Source: Thozetella sp. PMI_491 (Eukaryota > Ascomycota > Sordariomycetes > Chaetosphaeriales > Chaetosphaeriaceae). Taken from it: 64,000 bases of DNA. The position numbers and the translations under genes are program-made. The notes beneath the pieces are model-generated. The model ran no database searches. It saw only the letters and a program-made list of their open reading frames with translations, and was not told where the DNA came from. Each line of letters starts with the position of its first letter. Within the stretch, counting starts at the first letter, position 1. Positions 1 through 10,900 of this stretch are shown in pieces. Where the stretch lies: the NCBI GenBank assembly GCA_021432635.1, contig MU270074.1, forward strand, positions 362,772 to 426,771. Reading direction: 5' to 3'.

Positions 1-179
1 ATTCCTGTGCATTTATGCTGTACAGTACGTCTTAAGGTGGTCCAAGCTCAGCTCTAGATCTAGGTGCGAACGTCACCCTTCGTGATCCTATGATCGATCT
101 ACCAGCTCAAGCACTTATCCAATACGCTAATCCACCTCCCGCCCCAGCATCTGCCGACAACTGAGGAAACTGCGCTGAG

Positions 180-1457
180 ATGGAGGGCCTCTTCTTCAAC
201 GTCAACAATGGGTATGCATATTGGCTCACCGCACCTCGCGACGGCGTGTGCTAACAAGAAGGGTCAGCTACATTGAGGGCATTGTTCGCGGCTACCGCAA
301 CGGCCTACTCACCAGCGCCAACTACAGCAACATGACCCAGTGCGAGACCATCGACGGTATGCCGCGCATCTCAGCGAGGAACGAAGTGCACGATACTAAC
401 AGGCCGTAGACCTCAAGCTCCAGCTCGGCCCTGCCTACGGCGACTTCCTCTCGTCCCTTCCTCCGAACCCGTCGACGTCCAGCATCGCTGCGAAAGCCAC
501 CGAGAAGTTGGTGTCCGAGTTCCGATATGTCCGCGCCAATGCGGTGGGATCTCTCGCCAAGTTTATGGACTACCTGACATACGGCTACATGATTGATAAC
601 GTCGCGCTATTGATCACCGGCACGCTCCATGAGAGAGACACTAGGGAACTGTTGGACCGGTGCCATCCCCTCGGGTGGTTCGATACGATGCCGGTGCTCT
701 GTGTGGCCACCAACATCGAGGAGCTGTACAACAGCGTTCTGATCGAGACGCCACTGGCTCCCTACTTCCAGGGTAGTCTGAGCCACCAAGACCTAGACGA
801 GCTCAACATCGAGATCGTGCGGAACACGCTGTATAAGAATTACCTCGAAGACTTCCACAAATTCGTCACGACGCATCCGGACATCGCCGGTACGCCGACT
901 GCTGAGGTTATGACTGAGATTCTCGAGTTCGAGGCCGACAGGCGCGCCATCAACATCACTCTCAACTCGTTCGGCACCGAGCTAACCAAAGGGGACCGTA
1001 AGAAGCTGTACCCTGAGCTTGGCCAGCTGTATCCAGAGGGGAACCTCATGCTGTCCCGCGCAGATGACTTCGAGGGCGTGCGTCTTGCGGTTGACGGTGT
1101 GGCCGACTACAAGACCTTCTTCGATGCGGCGGGTCTAGGCGGCGGGCCGGGCGGGCCCGGCAACATGGCCGGCGGCAGCGGCTCGGACGGCAAGAGTCTG
1201 GAAGACTTGTTCTATCAGAGAGAGATGGAGATCGCCAAGGATGCCTTCACAAGGCAGTTCACCTACGCCATCGTCTACGCATGGGTGAAGCTCAGGGAAC
1301 AGGTAGGCCTCCCCCACCTTTGCCCTCTCTTTTAACCGCTCCAACGTATTGGTTCATTCTGACTTCTGGGTAGGAAATCCGTAACATCACCTGGATCGCG
1401 GAATGTATTGCTCAGAACCAAAAGGAGCGCATCGGCAACTACATCAGCGTCTTCTAG
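180..1457 (+). CDS. VMA6: V-type proton ATPase subunit d (V0 sector)
   Basis: Encodes the d subunit of the vacuolar H+-ATPase, a cytosolic-side V0 protein that links the proteolipid ring to the central stalk and is needed for acidification of vacuole and Golgi. Four exons are read as 180-211, 268-356, 410-1302 and 1374-1457, giving 365 residues, the usual length for the family. The start MEGLFFNVNNGYIEGIVRGY is the canonical N-terminus of fungal subunit d. The blocks LLTSANYSNMTQCE and YGYMIDNVALLITGT are also family-typical, as is the end NQKERIGNYISVF. Introns 1 and 2 carry clear ctaac branch sites (near 251 and 396), and every junction keeps frame. A glycine-rich loop (GLGGGPGGPGNMAGGSGSDG) lies at about residues 280-300. 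It converges on the uS15m gene, with 299 bp between stop codons. Identity is very secure; exon edges follow from splice signals and protein continuity. Confidence 0.96.
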
Positions 1458-1756
1458 AGACGGGGGGCTATCAGCACCACACTTCGTTCCCATCCTCGAT
1501 AACACAACTTTGTAGAATAACTAGGCAGCGTGAGCCTCTTGACCTGACTAATCGCCCAGCCAAGGGCGGGACTTTTTCACATTCGACGGCGCAACTGGAG
1601 GCATCGGAAGGAGGTCGCAACTGGGGAATCTAGGCACCTGGTGCCTCGTCTGTATTGTACATAGAGGAATTACACTGTTTACAGTCCAAAGCGGTGCGCC
1701 CTCCTCCCCGCCAGATGGCAGAGGGTCGAGGTTGGAGGGCTCGCTAGGAGCATGGT
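1458..1756. other. Convergent intergenic region (VMA6 / uS15m)
   Basis: The 3' ends of two converging genes meet here. I see no open frame with protein character, only presumptive 3' UTRs and terminators. Confidence 0.6.
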
Positions 1757-2770
1757 TTACAGAGTGATCTGCTGCTTCCATGTTGCCGGGGAGAGACCAA
1801 GCGTCTCCAGCATGTTGTGCCATCTTCCACTGCCCCTCTCCTTCCGCTCCATGTAGCGCAGTAGCCTCTGCCGCTTGTGGCAGAGCAACCTAAGACTGCG
1901 CTTATTGTTCTTGTCCTTGTAGCCCTTGTATCCCTCTAGCTTGGACGCAAGAGCCCGGATCTTAGTGGTGAGAATCGCGATCTGCACCTCGCTGCTCCCG
2001 GTGTCCGGGCCAGCACGCACAGGCTGCGGCGCAATCTCCTGCCCGGCGGCAGGTGGTCGCGTCGCATTGGGGAGCGTCACATCGGTGATGTGACGTCCGA
2101 ATGTCTCGATACACCGCCTTGTGTTCGCGTGCTTCCTATCCTTGGCGTCGCCGTTATTCAGGTTGGTCAGGCGCTGTAACACCTTGACGGCCTTAGCATG
2201 TCGTTCTTCGTGCTGCCGCAACGCATTCTCTTCCCGCACCGGGTCGGCTGTACTGTGATTCTCGGCGGGGAGCGGCTTGGTGACGGCGTATAACTGGCTC
2301 AGGGCGCGGCTCAGTTCGTCCTGGCTCAGCAGGTGGTTGAGGATGTGCGGTGAGGTAGGAAGCTCATGGGGCTTCTCTACAGGATTGCCATCGAGGTCGA
2401 CTGCGGGTGTCGAGAGGCCTGCTTGGCCGCCCGAGTCAAAGGACTCGACGAAAGGGGTCGGGATTCCGTGGACCGGGCTGCCCCAGGTGTCGTCGCGTAG
2501 CTTTTTAATCTCCTGCTGGCGCTTGACATTGGCGGCCTTGCGCTGCTGGGACTGCGCCCAGCCGTAGGGGTCCTGTCGCTGCTTCAGCCGGTCTGACTTT
2601 TCCTTCTTGGAGAGCTTCGCGGTTTGGATCCAGGGCTGGAGGTTTGGCCGCCCGGCAGGTCGCAGGCACACTGGATGGTATGTTAGCATGAATGGCAATG
2701 CAAGTCCAGTCATTCATTACTTACGCGTGAGGCCGCGTAGGGCTTGTGAGCCTGGTAATTGAGGAGGCAT
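1757..2770 (-). CDS. MRPS28: Mitochondrial small-subunit ribosomal protein uS15m
   Basis: A mitoribosomal small-subunit protein with the bacterial S15 fold near its C-terminus. Two exons are read as 2725-2770 and 1757-2670, giving 319 residues. Exon 1 starts MPPQLPGSQALRGLT and joins exon 2 (CLRPAGRPNLQPWIQ) in phase 1 across a 54-nt intron with gtaagt donor and gctaac branch site. The S15 domain covers roughly residues 235-305 and shows EVQIAILTTKIRALASKLE, the KNNKRSLRLL stretch and KRQRLLRYMERKE, the RNA-binding helices of the family. The long N-terminal part is basic and coiled-coil-like (KLSKKEKSDRLKQRQD), consistent with a mitochondrial targeting and extension region. It is head-to-head with the cytosolic ribosomal gene RPS0 (408 bp apart), so the two may share promoter elements. 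The yeast-style symbol is by homology. The first exon depends on splice signals, and no in-frame ATG with good context would replace it. Confidence 0.9.
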
Positions 2771-3178
2771 TGTGCGCTGCTCAACAGGATGCTTCCCCTT
2801 AACTCAACCTTTGCTGCTGATCGCGTGTTAGAAGAGCTTCCGGCTCACGAAGATTTTGGGTCGCATTGAGCTAACCATTCTTAGACTAGCCTATAAGAGG
2901 GCAGGGTGGGTATACCGGAATGCGGTACATCAAAAAATCCGGGCAATTAAGCCCTTACAAGCCTTCCCAAAGTAGCTTTTAGGTCACCCCACTCCTCGCT
3001 TTGCCCGAGAAAAACCTAATAGAGACTTTCGCGAACTTTTCAAGCCCTGGCGGGGCAGTTTGGCCCACACAAATCGCCCTTCACTCCGCAGCTTCCAAAA
3101 TCTCATGAAGCTCGTCCTCTGACAACCGCAAACTTCACCAACATTCTCGAGCAGCTTGTACCGGACCGACCGCTCAAG
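2771..3178. promoter_or_regulatory. Divergent promoter between uS15m (-) and RPS0 (+)
   Basis: A 408-bp region holds both 5' ends of a mitochondrial and a cytosolic small-subunit ribosomal protein gene. A TATA-like ctataag lies at about 2891. I see no ORF and no certain factor site. The promoter role is inferred from the head-to-head layout. Confidence 0.6.
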
Positions 3179-4300
3179 ATGGCCCCCGCTAACCTCCCTT
3201 CCATCTTCAATGCCACCAGCCAGGACATTGAGACCCTCCTGGCTGCCAACTGCCACCTGGGTTCCAAGAAGTAAGTGGCCGCCTCGCCGCCCTCGAAATC
3301 GCACTTGCGAAGCCTCCGAACGAGACACTGACAGATTGTGCAAAACAGCCTTCAAGTTCACAACCAGCCCTACCTCTGGAAGACCCGCGCCGATGGCGTG
3401 AACGTCATCAACGTCGGCAAGACCTGGTATGTAGTTCCTGAACCGAGCGCATACCGAGAAATCGACAGGCGCGCCAACAGCTTCGAGAGCGGCAATCCCA
3501 CTAACCCGCTCTCTCAGGGAGAAGATCGTCCTTGCTGCCCGCATCATCGTCGCCATTGACAACCCGGCCGATATTTGCGCCATCTCGGCTCGTCCCTATG
3601 GCCAGCGTGCTGTCCTCAAGTTCGCCGCCCACACCGGCGCCCAGGCTATCGCCGGTCGCTTCACCCCCGGCTCTTTCACCAACTATATCACTCGCTCGTT
3701 CAAGGAGCCCCGCCTGATCATCGTCACCGACCCGCGCACCGATGCCCAGGCCATCAAGGAGGCCAGCTACGTCAACATCCCCGTCATTGCCCTGACCGAC
3801 ACCGACTCGCCCACTGAGTTTGTCGATGTTGCCATCCCCACCAACAACAAGGGCCGCCACGCCATCGGCGCCGTCTGGTGGATGCTTGCCCGTGAGGTCC
3901 TCCGCCTCCGTGGCACCATCTACAACCGCGAGACCCCCTGGGACGTCATGGTTGATCTGTACTTCTGTAAGTGTTTCTCAATCTTACCCGAGGCTTGCTT
4001 GCATGGCTACATACTAATTCGCCACCTGCAGACCGTGACCCCGAGGCTGAGGCTGAGGACAAGGTCGAGGAGGAGAAGGCCCCTGCCGTCGAGGAGGAGG
4101 GCGTTGCCGCTATTGAGTCTGGCTTCGCTACTGGCGGTGGTGATTGGGAGGCTGCCCCCGCCGGCTTCGCTGCGGCTAGCGGCGAGAACTGGGGCGATGC
4201 CCCGACCGGAAACTGGGACACCCCTGCGGCCCCGGTCCCTACCACGGCCCCCAACGAGTGGGCTACTGATGCTACCAAGGAGCCTGCGGTTCAGTGGTAA
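3179..4300 (+). CDS. RPS0: 40S ribosomal protein S0 (uS2)
   Basis: Cytosolic 40S subunit protein uS2 (the laminin-receptor-like SA/S0 family), needed for late 20S-to-18S rRNA maturation. Four exons (3179-3270, 3349-3426, 3518-3966, 4032-4300) give 295 residues. The N-terminal part is [20 protein letters not shown], then [20 protein letters not shown] and [19 protein letters not shown], all diagnostic of S0. The C-terminal tail is acidic ([19 protein letters not shown]) followed by W-rich repeats (GDWEAA, NWGDA, NWDTP, NEWATD), as in eukaryotic SA/S0. Donors are gtaagt or gtatgt and phases are 2, 2 and 1. An early cluster of two introns within the first 110 codons is typical of highly expressed ribosomal protein genes in filamentous fungi. 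It diverges from uS15m and converges on the F-box-like gene. Confidence 0.97.
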
Positions 4301-4721
4301 ACTACGTTTCGTCGGGTAGAGGCATCACGGACGGCGCATGGGGGGCACGCGAAGGTCATTGCAGCTGGGTCTCCTGTTGGTTTTCTTTGGGCATCTCATA
4401 ACACGGCTCTGCACCTAACTAATCCTTGGCATGGGTCTGGTTGATCTTTCACACTGATGAGGGAAAGATACTCGAACAGGCATCCGCTTGAGAGAGGGAA
4501 AGCCCTGTGTGGTCAGCTTTCAGGGGCAAAGTTTTGATACACCCCCGCCCTGCCCTGTATTGTAGTAGTGCATGGTTGCCATAGACTCGCTCGGAAATTT
4601 AGGGGGGGAAAAGCTCGGTGTTGTTAGCACCAATATAGTCCGCATGATATAGTGAAGTTCCTAATCTCCGATTAGTGTTGCTTAGAGCTTCCAGAACTGA
4701 GACTTCTTTGATCTCACATAC
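4301..4721. other. Convergent intergenic region (RPS0 / F-box-like gene)
   Basis: 3' UTRs of two converging genes; no coding signal seen. A G-run (4600-4606) and an A/T-rich stretch near 4630-4670 are present but carry no recognisable function. Confidence 0.5.
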
Positions 4722-5838
4722 TCAACCGAGGTGTACCTTGCCTTGTCGAGCCAAGACCATATTGATCAACCTTTCCAGCTCAACACCCTCGGCGTTGTTC
4801 ACGCTGACGGTTCTAGATGAACCTATGACTATCATACGCCCGGCAGCCATGTGGTGATGGAATTGCAAATCCCGGGCAGACAGATAAGTAAGCTGAGGGC
4901 AATTGTCGGCCAGGTTCTCCCAGATCTCGATCCATCCCCTCTCTCCCGAGAGAGTAACTCCGTTCAGGCGGAGATGCTTGAGACTAGGGTTCGTCGCTGC
5001 CCTAAGAAACTCGACACTCGCCTTGCAGGCGTGGAGGGTGAGATAGTGCAGTCGAGAAGCCTTGCCATGGACGTGGCGGCGGATAGGCGATGTCCAGTCC
5101 GTCAGAGAGAGAATACCAAGTTGGGAAAATTATAGAAAGACAACCGCTCCACGCCGTACTGATAGCCTGCAGTAAGGTTGAGTCGTTGCAGCCTCTTTCG
5201 TTTTTTCCCAAGCAGTCGCGGTAGCCAGTTTCCGCCCCAGTATCTCTCTTTGCCTAGTCTGTGATCCAGTCTGATGACTGAGACATCCTGCCAAGCCCGG
5301 GCCAGAGTCCAAATGCAGCGATACCTGAGCCAGCTTAATGCCTTGTCCTCGTTCTGAATGGGTATCAGAGGCCCAAGCACCATAGACACTGACCGAGGAC
5401 GTCTCACAGTCCCTGGCAGAACCTTCAGCAATTCGGAGAGTTCCGCGGCTCGAGATGTGATTCTGGCATCGCTGTGGAAGTACGTGTTCAGATCGAAGTG
5501 GATGTGCTTGATCTTGGCCAGGACCTTATGGTTTTGCAGGTTTTTGCAGTAAGCAAGCCGGTTGTCAAAGACAGCGAGGGCCTTGGGCAAGGCGGCATCA
5601 CTGGCAAACCAGGAAAACCGGAGGCATCCTTTGTTATAGAGAATCTTCCAAGTGTGAAATAAGAGAGGTTTAGACACTAGTTGGACCATACGAATGTCCT
5701 GGACTGGCAGTCGATCATAGATCTAGAGAGAGGGACCAGTGTCAGCTCCTTGCTTCTCGAGAAAGAGGCAAGATACGATACCATCTTATGGATCTCACCC
5801 GGGACCTTCTCGATGGGGGCACGGTTCTCCATGGTCAT
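4722..5838 (-). CDS. F-box / leucine-rich-repeat-like protein, reading frame interrupted
   Basis: Probably an F-box substrate adaptor of an SCF ubiquitin ligase, of the expanded fungal F-box type. Exon 1 (5782-5838) encodes MTMENRAPIEKVPGEIHKM. After a 59-nt intron, exon 2 begins at 5722 with IYDRLPVQDIRMVQLVSKPL, which together form an F-box. LRR-like text follows (LQRLNLTAGYQYGVERLSFY). That frame stops at 5102-5104, but the next frame continues without stops to 4722-4724 with convincing LRR text (SRLHYLTLHACKASVEFLR, SLKHLRLNGVTL, NCPQLTYLSARDL). The simplest explanation is a one-base loss near the CCC run at 5123-5125 (minus strand), or an assembly error there. A 56-nt GT-AG intron just after FPNL would also restore frame, but its donor and acceptor are poor. 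Thus it is either a fresh pseudogene, a sequence error or an odd intron. Function is inference. Confidence 0.55.
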
Positions 5839-6647
5839 GTCGTGTTGAATGAATAGGTGCTGATGTGGCCGGGAGAGAAAGAGACAGTCGCTAGTGACCA
5901 ACAGAAGTTTTGGTTTGTTGAGCCATAAAGACAGCAATGTCAGGAAAGACAGAACAGAGCGATGTGAGAACTGAAGAGTTTTCTGGGCGTATTTAATGAG
6001 AAATTTTCGCGACAAGGAGGGAGCAAAACAAACCGACGGAACGGTGTAGAAAGTCTACCCACGTCTCGAGAGGGTTTAGCCCAGGTCCGCATTTCACTCG
6101 ACGACAGCGGATGCCCTTCTGACCTAGGGTTATAAACCCAAAGAAGGAGTGCAAATATAGTAGAAGTCTATTTATATTATATGGCATTGTATGCCTAGAA
6201 ACTGTAAAAGCTTGAAGCCACTCGAAGTCACGCGTGGCCTGCTTTCTGCTGCTCCCGGCCACAGCGACATCGCACTCATAAGTCATTTCTAGCATATGAA
6301 AGGAAGCCATGCACACCAGCATTCACCATCTATGTATTGCAGACGATATTTTCATTCTATCGTTTTGATATTCGTTTAGTACAGACCAAGCAGCTACGGT
6401 GTCGCGACTCGTCTACTCTGCCGCGAATGGCCATGTTGTTTGTTTGCTTTTACCCCTTTTCCGAGTGGATCCACATCAGCCTCCTGTTGCCGTATGGCTA
6501 ACATGCTCGCAGCATACCGCCTAAAATGTTTGGCTTTCTCTTGACTACGAATATACTAGGTCGCCAACATCTTGATCGTTTTTCTCGGAGCTATGGGGAG
6601 GAGAGGATGAGGAAATTTGTTATGAAATCGGGACGCGGGGTTCACAA

Positions 6648-6956
6648 CTAAAGTTGAATCATAGCAGCACGTTGCCTGATTTTCTTGGGCGTCATTCGTG
6701 CAATCTCGCGGTATTTCAACAAGCCCAAGAAGTCTCTCAAACTGACGCCCGTTTCCTTGACCAGGAAGCCATTACAGCTCCCCTTAGCTAGGAGCGTGCA
6801 AGCAGTCGGCTGTCTCCATTCACTGTTACCGACGACCTCGAGGAGTTCTCGCATGCGGCTTGTCCGACCATACCGTGTCGTCACTTCTATGGCCAAAGTT
6901 TCCCAATCACGGCATCTTTGCAAGCTGGGAATGTAGCAGGTAATGAGCCATTTCAT
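6648..6956 (-). other. Uncertain ORF, possible gene fragment
   Basis: An ATG-started frame of 102 codons with a fairly protein-like stretch (SLQRCRDWETLAIEV, then RTSRMRELLEVVG), which faintly recalls the C-terminal part of fungal F-box proteins. It sits 0.8 kb upstream of the F-box-like gene on the same strand, so a remnant of a tandem duplicate is conceivable. I do not recognise a domain, and it may be chance. Confidence 0.18.
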
Positions 6957-7238
6957 TGTGCTCTCTTGTATGCCTCCAACACAAAACCATTGCCAACCCT
7001 ATGCCCTTCCCTCTACGCCGCTGGGGTATTTAACACTTAAAGACGGCTGGCACGCTAAAATGCTTACACTAAGTCGGCTCACATGCCTTGCATTGCAAGA
7101 AAAGAAAAGTAAAACCCTTCTCCGATGACACCATGCGGAAGCGAGTCAAGCCCGCGCAAGAGGAAAAGAACGCTAGATACTTGGAGGCAATGGCACTTAT
7201 TGATGCTAGGATACCGCAGTGAATAGGGCAAATAAGTC

Positions 7239-7239
<1 letters not shown>

Positions 7240-7287
<48 letters not shown>
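7240..7287. repeat. (CAA)16 trinucleotide microsatellite
   Basis: Sixteen perfect CAA units in an intergenic region. The valine-rich frame it creates on the minus strand is an artefact of the repeat. Confidence 0.97.
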
Positions 7288-7910
7288 CCATATCTGGTCT
7301 GTATCTTCGCCTAAGCTCCTCTCCCTTGCCAAGGGTGGTATCGGCGATCCTCAAGGCCCCTAAAACACCATTTCCGACCCAAGAGGTGCATAAACGCGCG
7401 CATGAACGCCCTCGCTTCCCATCAATACAGCTGAGTATTAGGTTTGGCGTGGGGGGTTTGGGGGTGAATCAGTTTAGGAAAGGGGGCTCAACGCAACGAG
7501 CGACAATGTGGAGTGATTAGGTACGGCAAGGAGAATTTGCGTGTGGGTGTGCGTGGTCGCAGCGAAAGTCGCATGTCGCTCGAGGGTGAGAATGTGGGCG
7601 TATAGGAGAAGCTTGCGCGGGCGAATAGAGGCGATCTATGTATGGGGTGTCCCTTATATGTCCTTCCGTATCCCGGCCCAGCTCCCAGGGGCCGAGACAG
7701 CCAAGATAAAATGTGTTATGTTCGAGAGGTCCGCCGGCCCGAACATGGGCCAGGTAGAAGGATAGATATGGTATGTATGTGCACCGCAGCGCTCGCGAAC
7801 AAAGTGCATGTACAGAAAGGTATAATGATGGGCTCGCTATGCCAGGCGCCTGTGGGTATCGTATCGGTCGTTGTTTATTCGAATGTGTGTAATGGTTCGT
7901 CACTCGTTCT

Positions 7911-10900
7911 CTACTCAAGTCCCTCGCCATAACGGCGAATCTCTTCGTCCGTGAGCGCGCCCATCCACAAGCAGCGCTCGGTAATGCCCTCGATGGGCTG
8001 GAACTCGTACAGGGTGCTGGCCTCCAGCAGTCGGAGCAGCGTCTTGATGATGCTCGCTGACGTCCTGCACCGCTCGAAGTTGACTAATGGTGCCGTGGTC
8101 GGCGAGCTTGCAATCTCACTGGGTCGCTGGGCGTTGAACAGCAGGTCGTGCGTGTAGATACCGACGAACGGGATGCACCCGCTGTCCGCAGTCGAGTTAG
8201 TGACATCGCCGCCGCCCTCCATCTCCGCCCGGAGGCTGTGAAAGTTTCGCGTCGGGCTGATGAGCGTTTCCAGCTCCTGCATCGTGCGCAGGTCGCCTGG
8301 TGGCACCATGGCCCAGGTTTTGGACAGGCGGCTGACCTCGTTGCTTGTCAAGGCGATGGTGATCTGGCTCATGGTGGCGAAGTTGCGGTAGCGACGACAG
8401 TGGGCAGCAATGTGGATGAACTTGATGATGCATCGCGCACGCTCCTCAATCTCCTGGGTGAGGATGATCTCCGAGACGGCCCACTTGACCATGATGTTGA
8501 AGCGGGCGATAACTACCTCAACACCGCGGGCATCAGTGTCACGGAGGAACGAGACCCAGCTTCGCGCATTGGCGCCGTTGTTCTCGGCGTTCTTCCACCG
8601 CATCTCAATTAGCTCCCTCCAGTCGATCTCGTTCAACGCGTCCTTCTCAATCAGAGTGAACTGCTGAGCGAGGATGTCGCTATCGAAAGCAAGAATGAAC
8701 GGCAAATGCACCGCGAACTTGGTGCGGTTTGCCTGGGCCGCAGGCTTCGCAACTGGGTCGGGCATATCGAGGCTTGGGGCGTTCCGGAGAGCCTCCTGCG
8801 TACCGGTCGGGTCCGAGGACGACGCAAAGGGGTAGTTGACGAACGGTGCCGCCGCGGTGGTCGGAGTGGTGTCCGGAGTCGGCAAGAACGGTTTGGCGCC
8901 GTCAAGCTGGTGCTCTTCAAGCACTGGGACTGCGATGAAGTTCTCGGGCGTCATCTGTAGGGCCTGGACAAGTGTCATGGGCGGCGATGGCGGGTTCGCG
9001 CTGTGATGCGGAGGGTCAGGGGGATTTTCGCCCAAAGGATGAACGGGAAGCCGGGAGAGAACGGTCCCTTGCTTCGGCAGCGGGAAGCCATCATCGTCTT
9101 CGTCGTCGTTCGGCATATCTGCGGAAAACTCCGAGGAAAGGTCGCTGTCCTGGTCGCTCTCGACGTCCAAGAATGAATGGTCGGTGCCTGGGCGTGGAAT
9201 CTCGTCCCGGGGACTCGTTTCCCCCGGTTGTATCCTGTCCATGCTCGGCGTCTTCTTGACAAAGTCGTAGGACGGATGCTGAGAGTCTCGCGGAGTGCCA
9301 GCACCGGGCGTTGTGGCGTCATCCTCGGGCCCGTGGAGAACGGAGCGGTTAGTCCATTCGCTCGTCTCGCGCAGCTTGCTGCGGCCATCATCGGTGCCGC
9401 GCTCGAGGAGCGGTATAGACGAGTATGAGACTTCGGAACCTTCCGAGAGGAAAGACAGCGTCTCGTCGTTTTGGTTGCGACGACTTGGAACTGCAAGGAA
9501 GCTGCCGCGGCGAGGGTCATGCGCGGGGAGCGTGGGCGAAGATACAAGATTCGAATCATCAGCCACATGCACATGGCGACCCACATGGCTCCCTTCTTCG
9601 TGCAGAGGAGTCTCGTCCATGTTCTCGCTCTCTTCACTCTCGCTCGGGGTGGCCTCCCCCCGAAGTTCCGCCCTGAGGGGCGACGGCACTACAGGCTCCA
9701 TAGACAGCTTGTGGTTCTTCTTCTCGAACTTGCCCTCCAGCTTTAGCAAGGCTGATTCGACGCCGCCATCGTCATCTACATCGTCTGGAATCTGGGCAAG
9801 CTTCTTTGCTTCGGCCTCGAAAGAAGGGCGCATGATCGGTTTCGATGAGTGTGTGCTGAACAAGGAGAGATTGCGCTTCGGGTGTTGCTCCGTAATCGCC
9901 CCTAGCGAGAAGGTCTCGGCCCTGTTAGAGTAGTCACTGTTTACGACGTCGACATAACCACTCGAGTCCCGCACGGGGCTGCGGATCAGCGAGCTGTGGA
10001 CTGAGTCGGTGAAGGTCGTCAGGGAGCCCACTGATCGCGACCTACGCAAGACCGTCGGATCCAAGTCGCCGACATTGGTAGCGGCGCGGAGGTCACCACC
10101 GGGGATCCTCCTGAGCACGCGTAAAGGCTGGGGAACAGGTACGTCACTCATGTCTGCAACGGAACCTTCTGAGTGGGTGGTGGCATCAAAGCTCCGGATC
10201 GTTGGTTGGCGGTCGGTCCCGCTGGTAAAGGAATTGTGGCGCGGGCGTCCGGAACGATTTGAGTAGAGAGACCGGCTGGACTGGTTTCGCATGTGGCCAC
10301 GGACTCCGCTGAGGGGGGGTCGGGTACGGGGACGGCGGAAGAACTCGACAGACGGGCGGCTGGTGCCTTCTGCCGGCCGTTCCGGCGCGGCCGGAGACGA
10401 GGACTGTCCTAGAGTATCCAGATCGGGGACAAATGGTGGCAGTTGCTCCGCGCTATCCGAGACCGGTACAACCTGGTTCAGGATATAGGAAGACCTCCTG
10501 GGCGTTCCTAATGATTGCCCAGGGGGGGTATTCGGCGGCGTCGGGTCGGAGACGTTATGCATGAAGGAATCGGCGAATGCTTCTACCGAGGGATTAACGA
10601 CAGGAAGTGCCCCCGTCATGGCAGGGAAGTCGGGAGATAGTGCCAATGTATCATCCACGATGACAATCGACTTGCTTCCCGCGGTGATTGCGGCATCGCT
10701 CGAAGGTCGGAGAAGAGAGCTATCAGCCAGGAGCGTGTCCATGTGAGCCGCCGAGTACTCGAGCATGTCGCCGGGCACGCGCGAGCCGGCAGCCGGGGGG
10801 GATAGGTATCCCTGGTTCTTCTCAGCCTCCGCCGCAGCCTCCTCCCGCACAGCCTTCTTAAAGTCCTCTGCGACCTCGGCGCCGAGTAAGTCAATCCGCA

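Larger units (their letters stand above)
5839..7910. other. Intergenic region with microsatellite
   Basis: About 2 kb between the F-box-like gene and the RasGEF 3' end, more A/T-rich than its flanks in 6100-6700. Besides a (CAA)16 tract and one weak ORF at 6648-6956 (listed separately), I see nothing with protein or RNA-gene character. Confidence 0.5.

Noticed and set aside
7079-7354. Poly-valine ORF
   Set aside because: Created by the (CAA)16 microsatellite.
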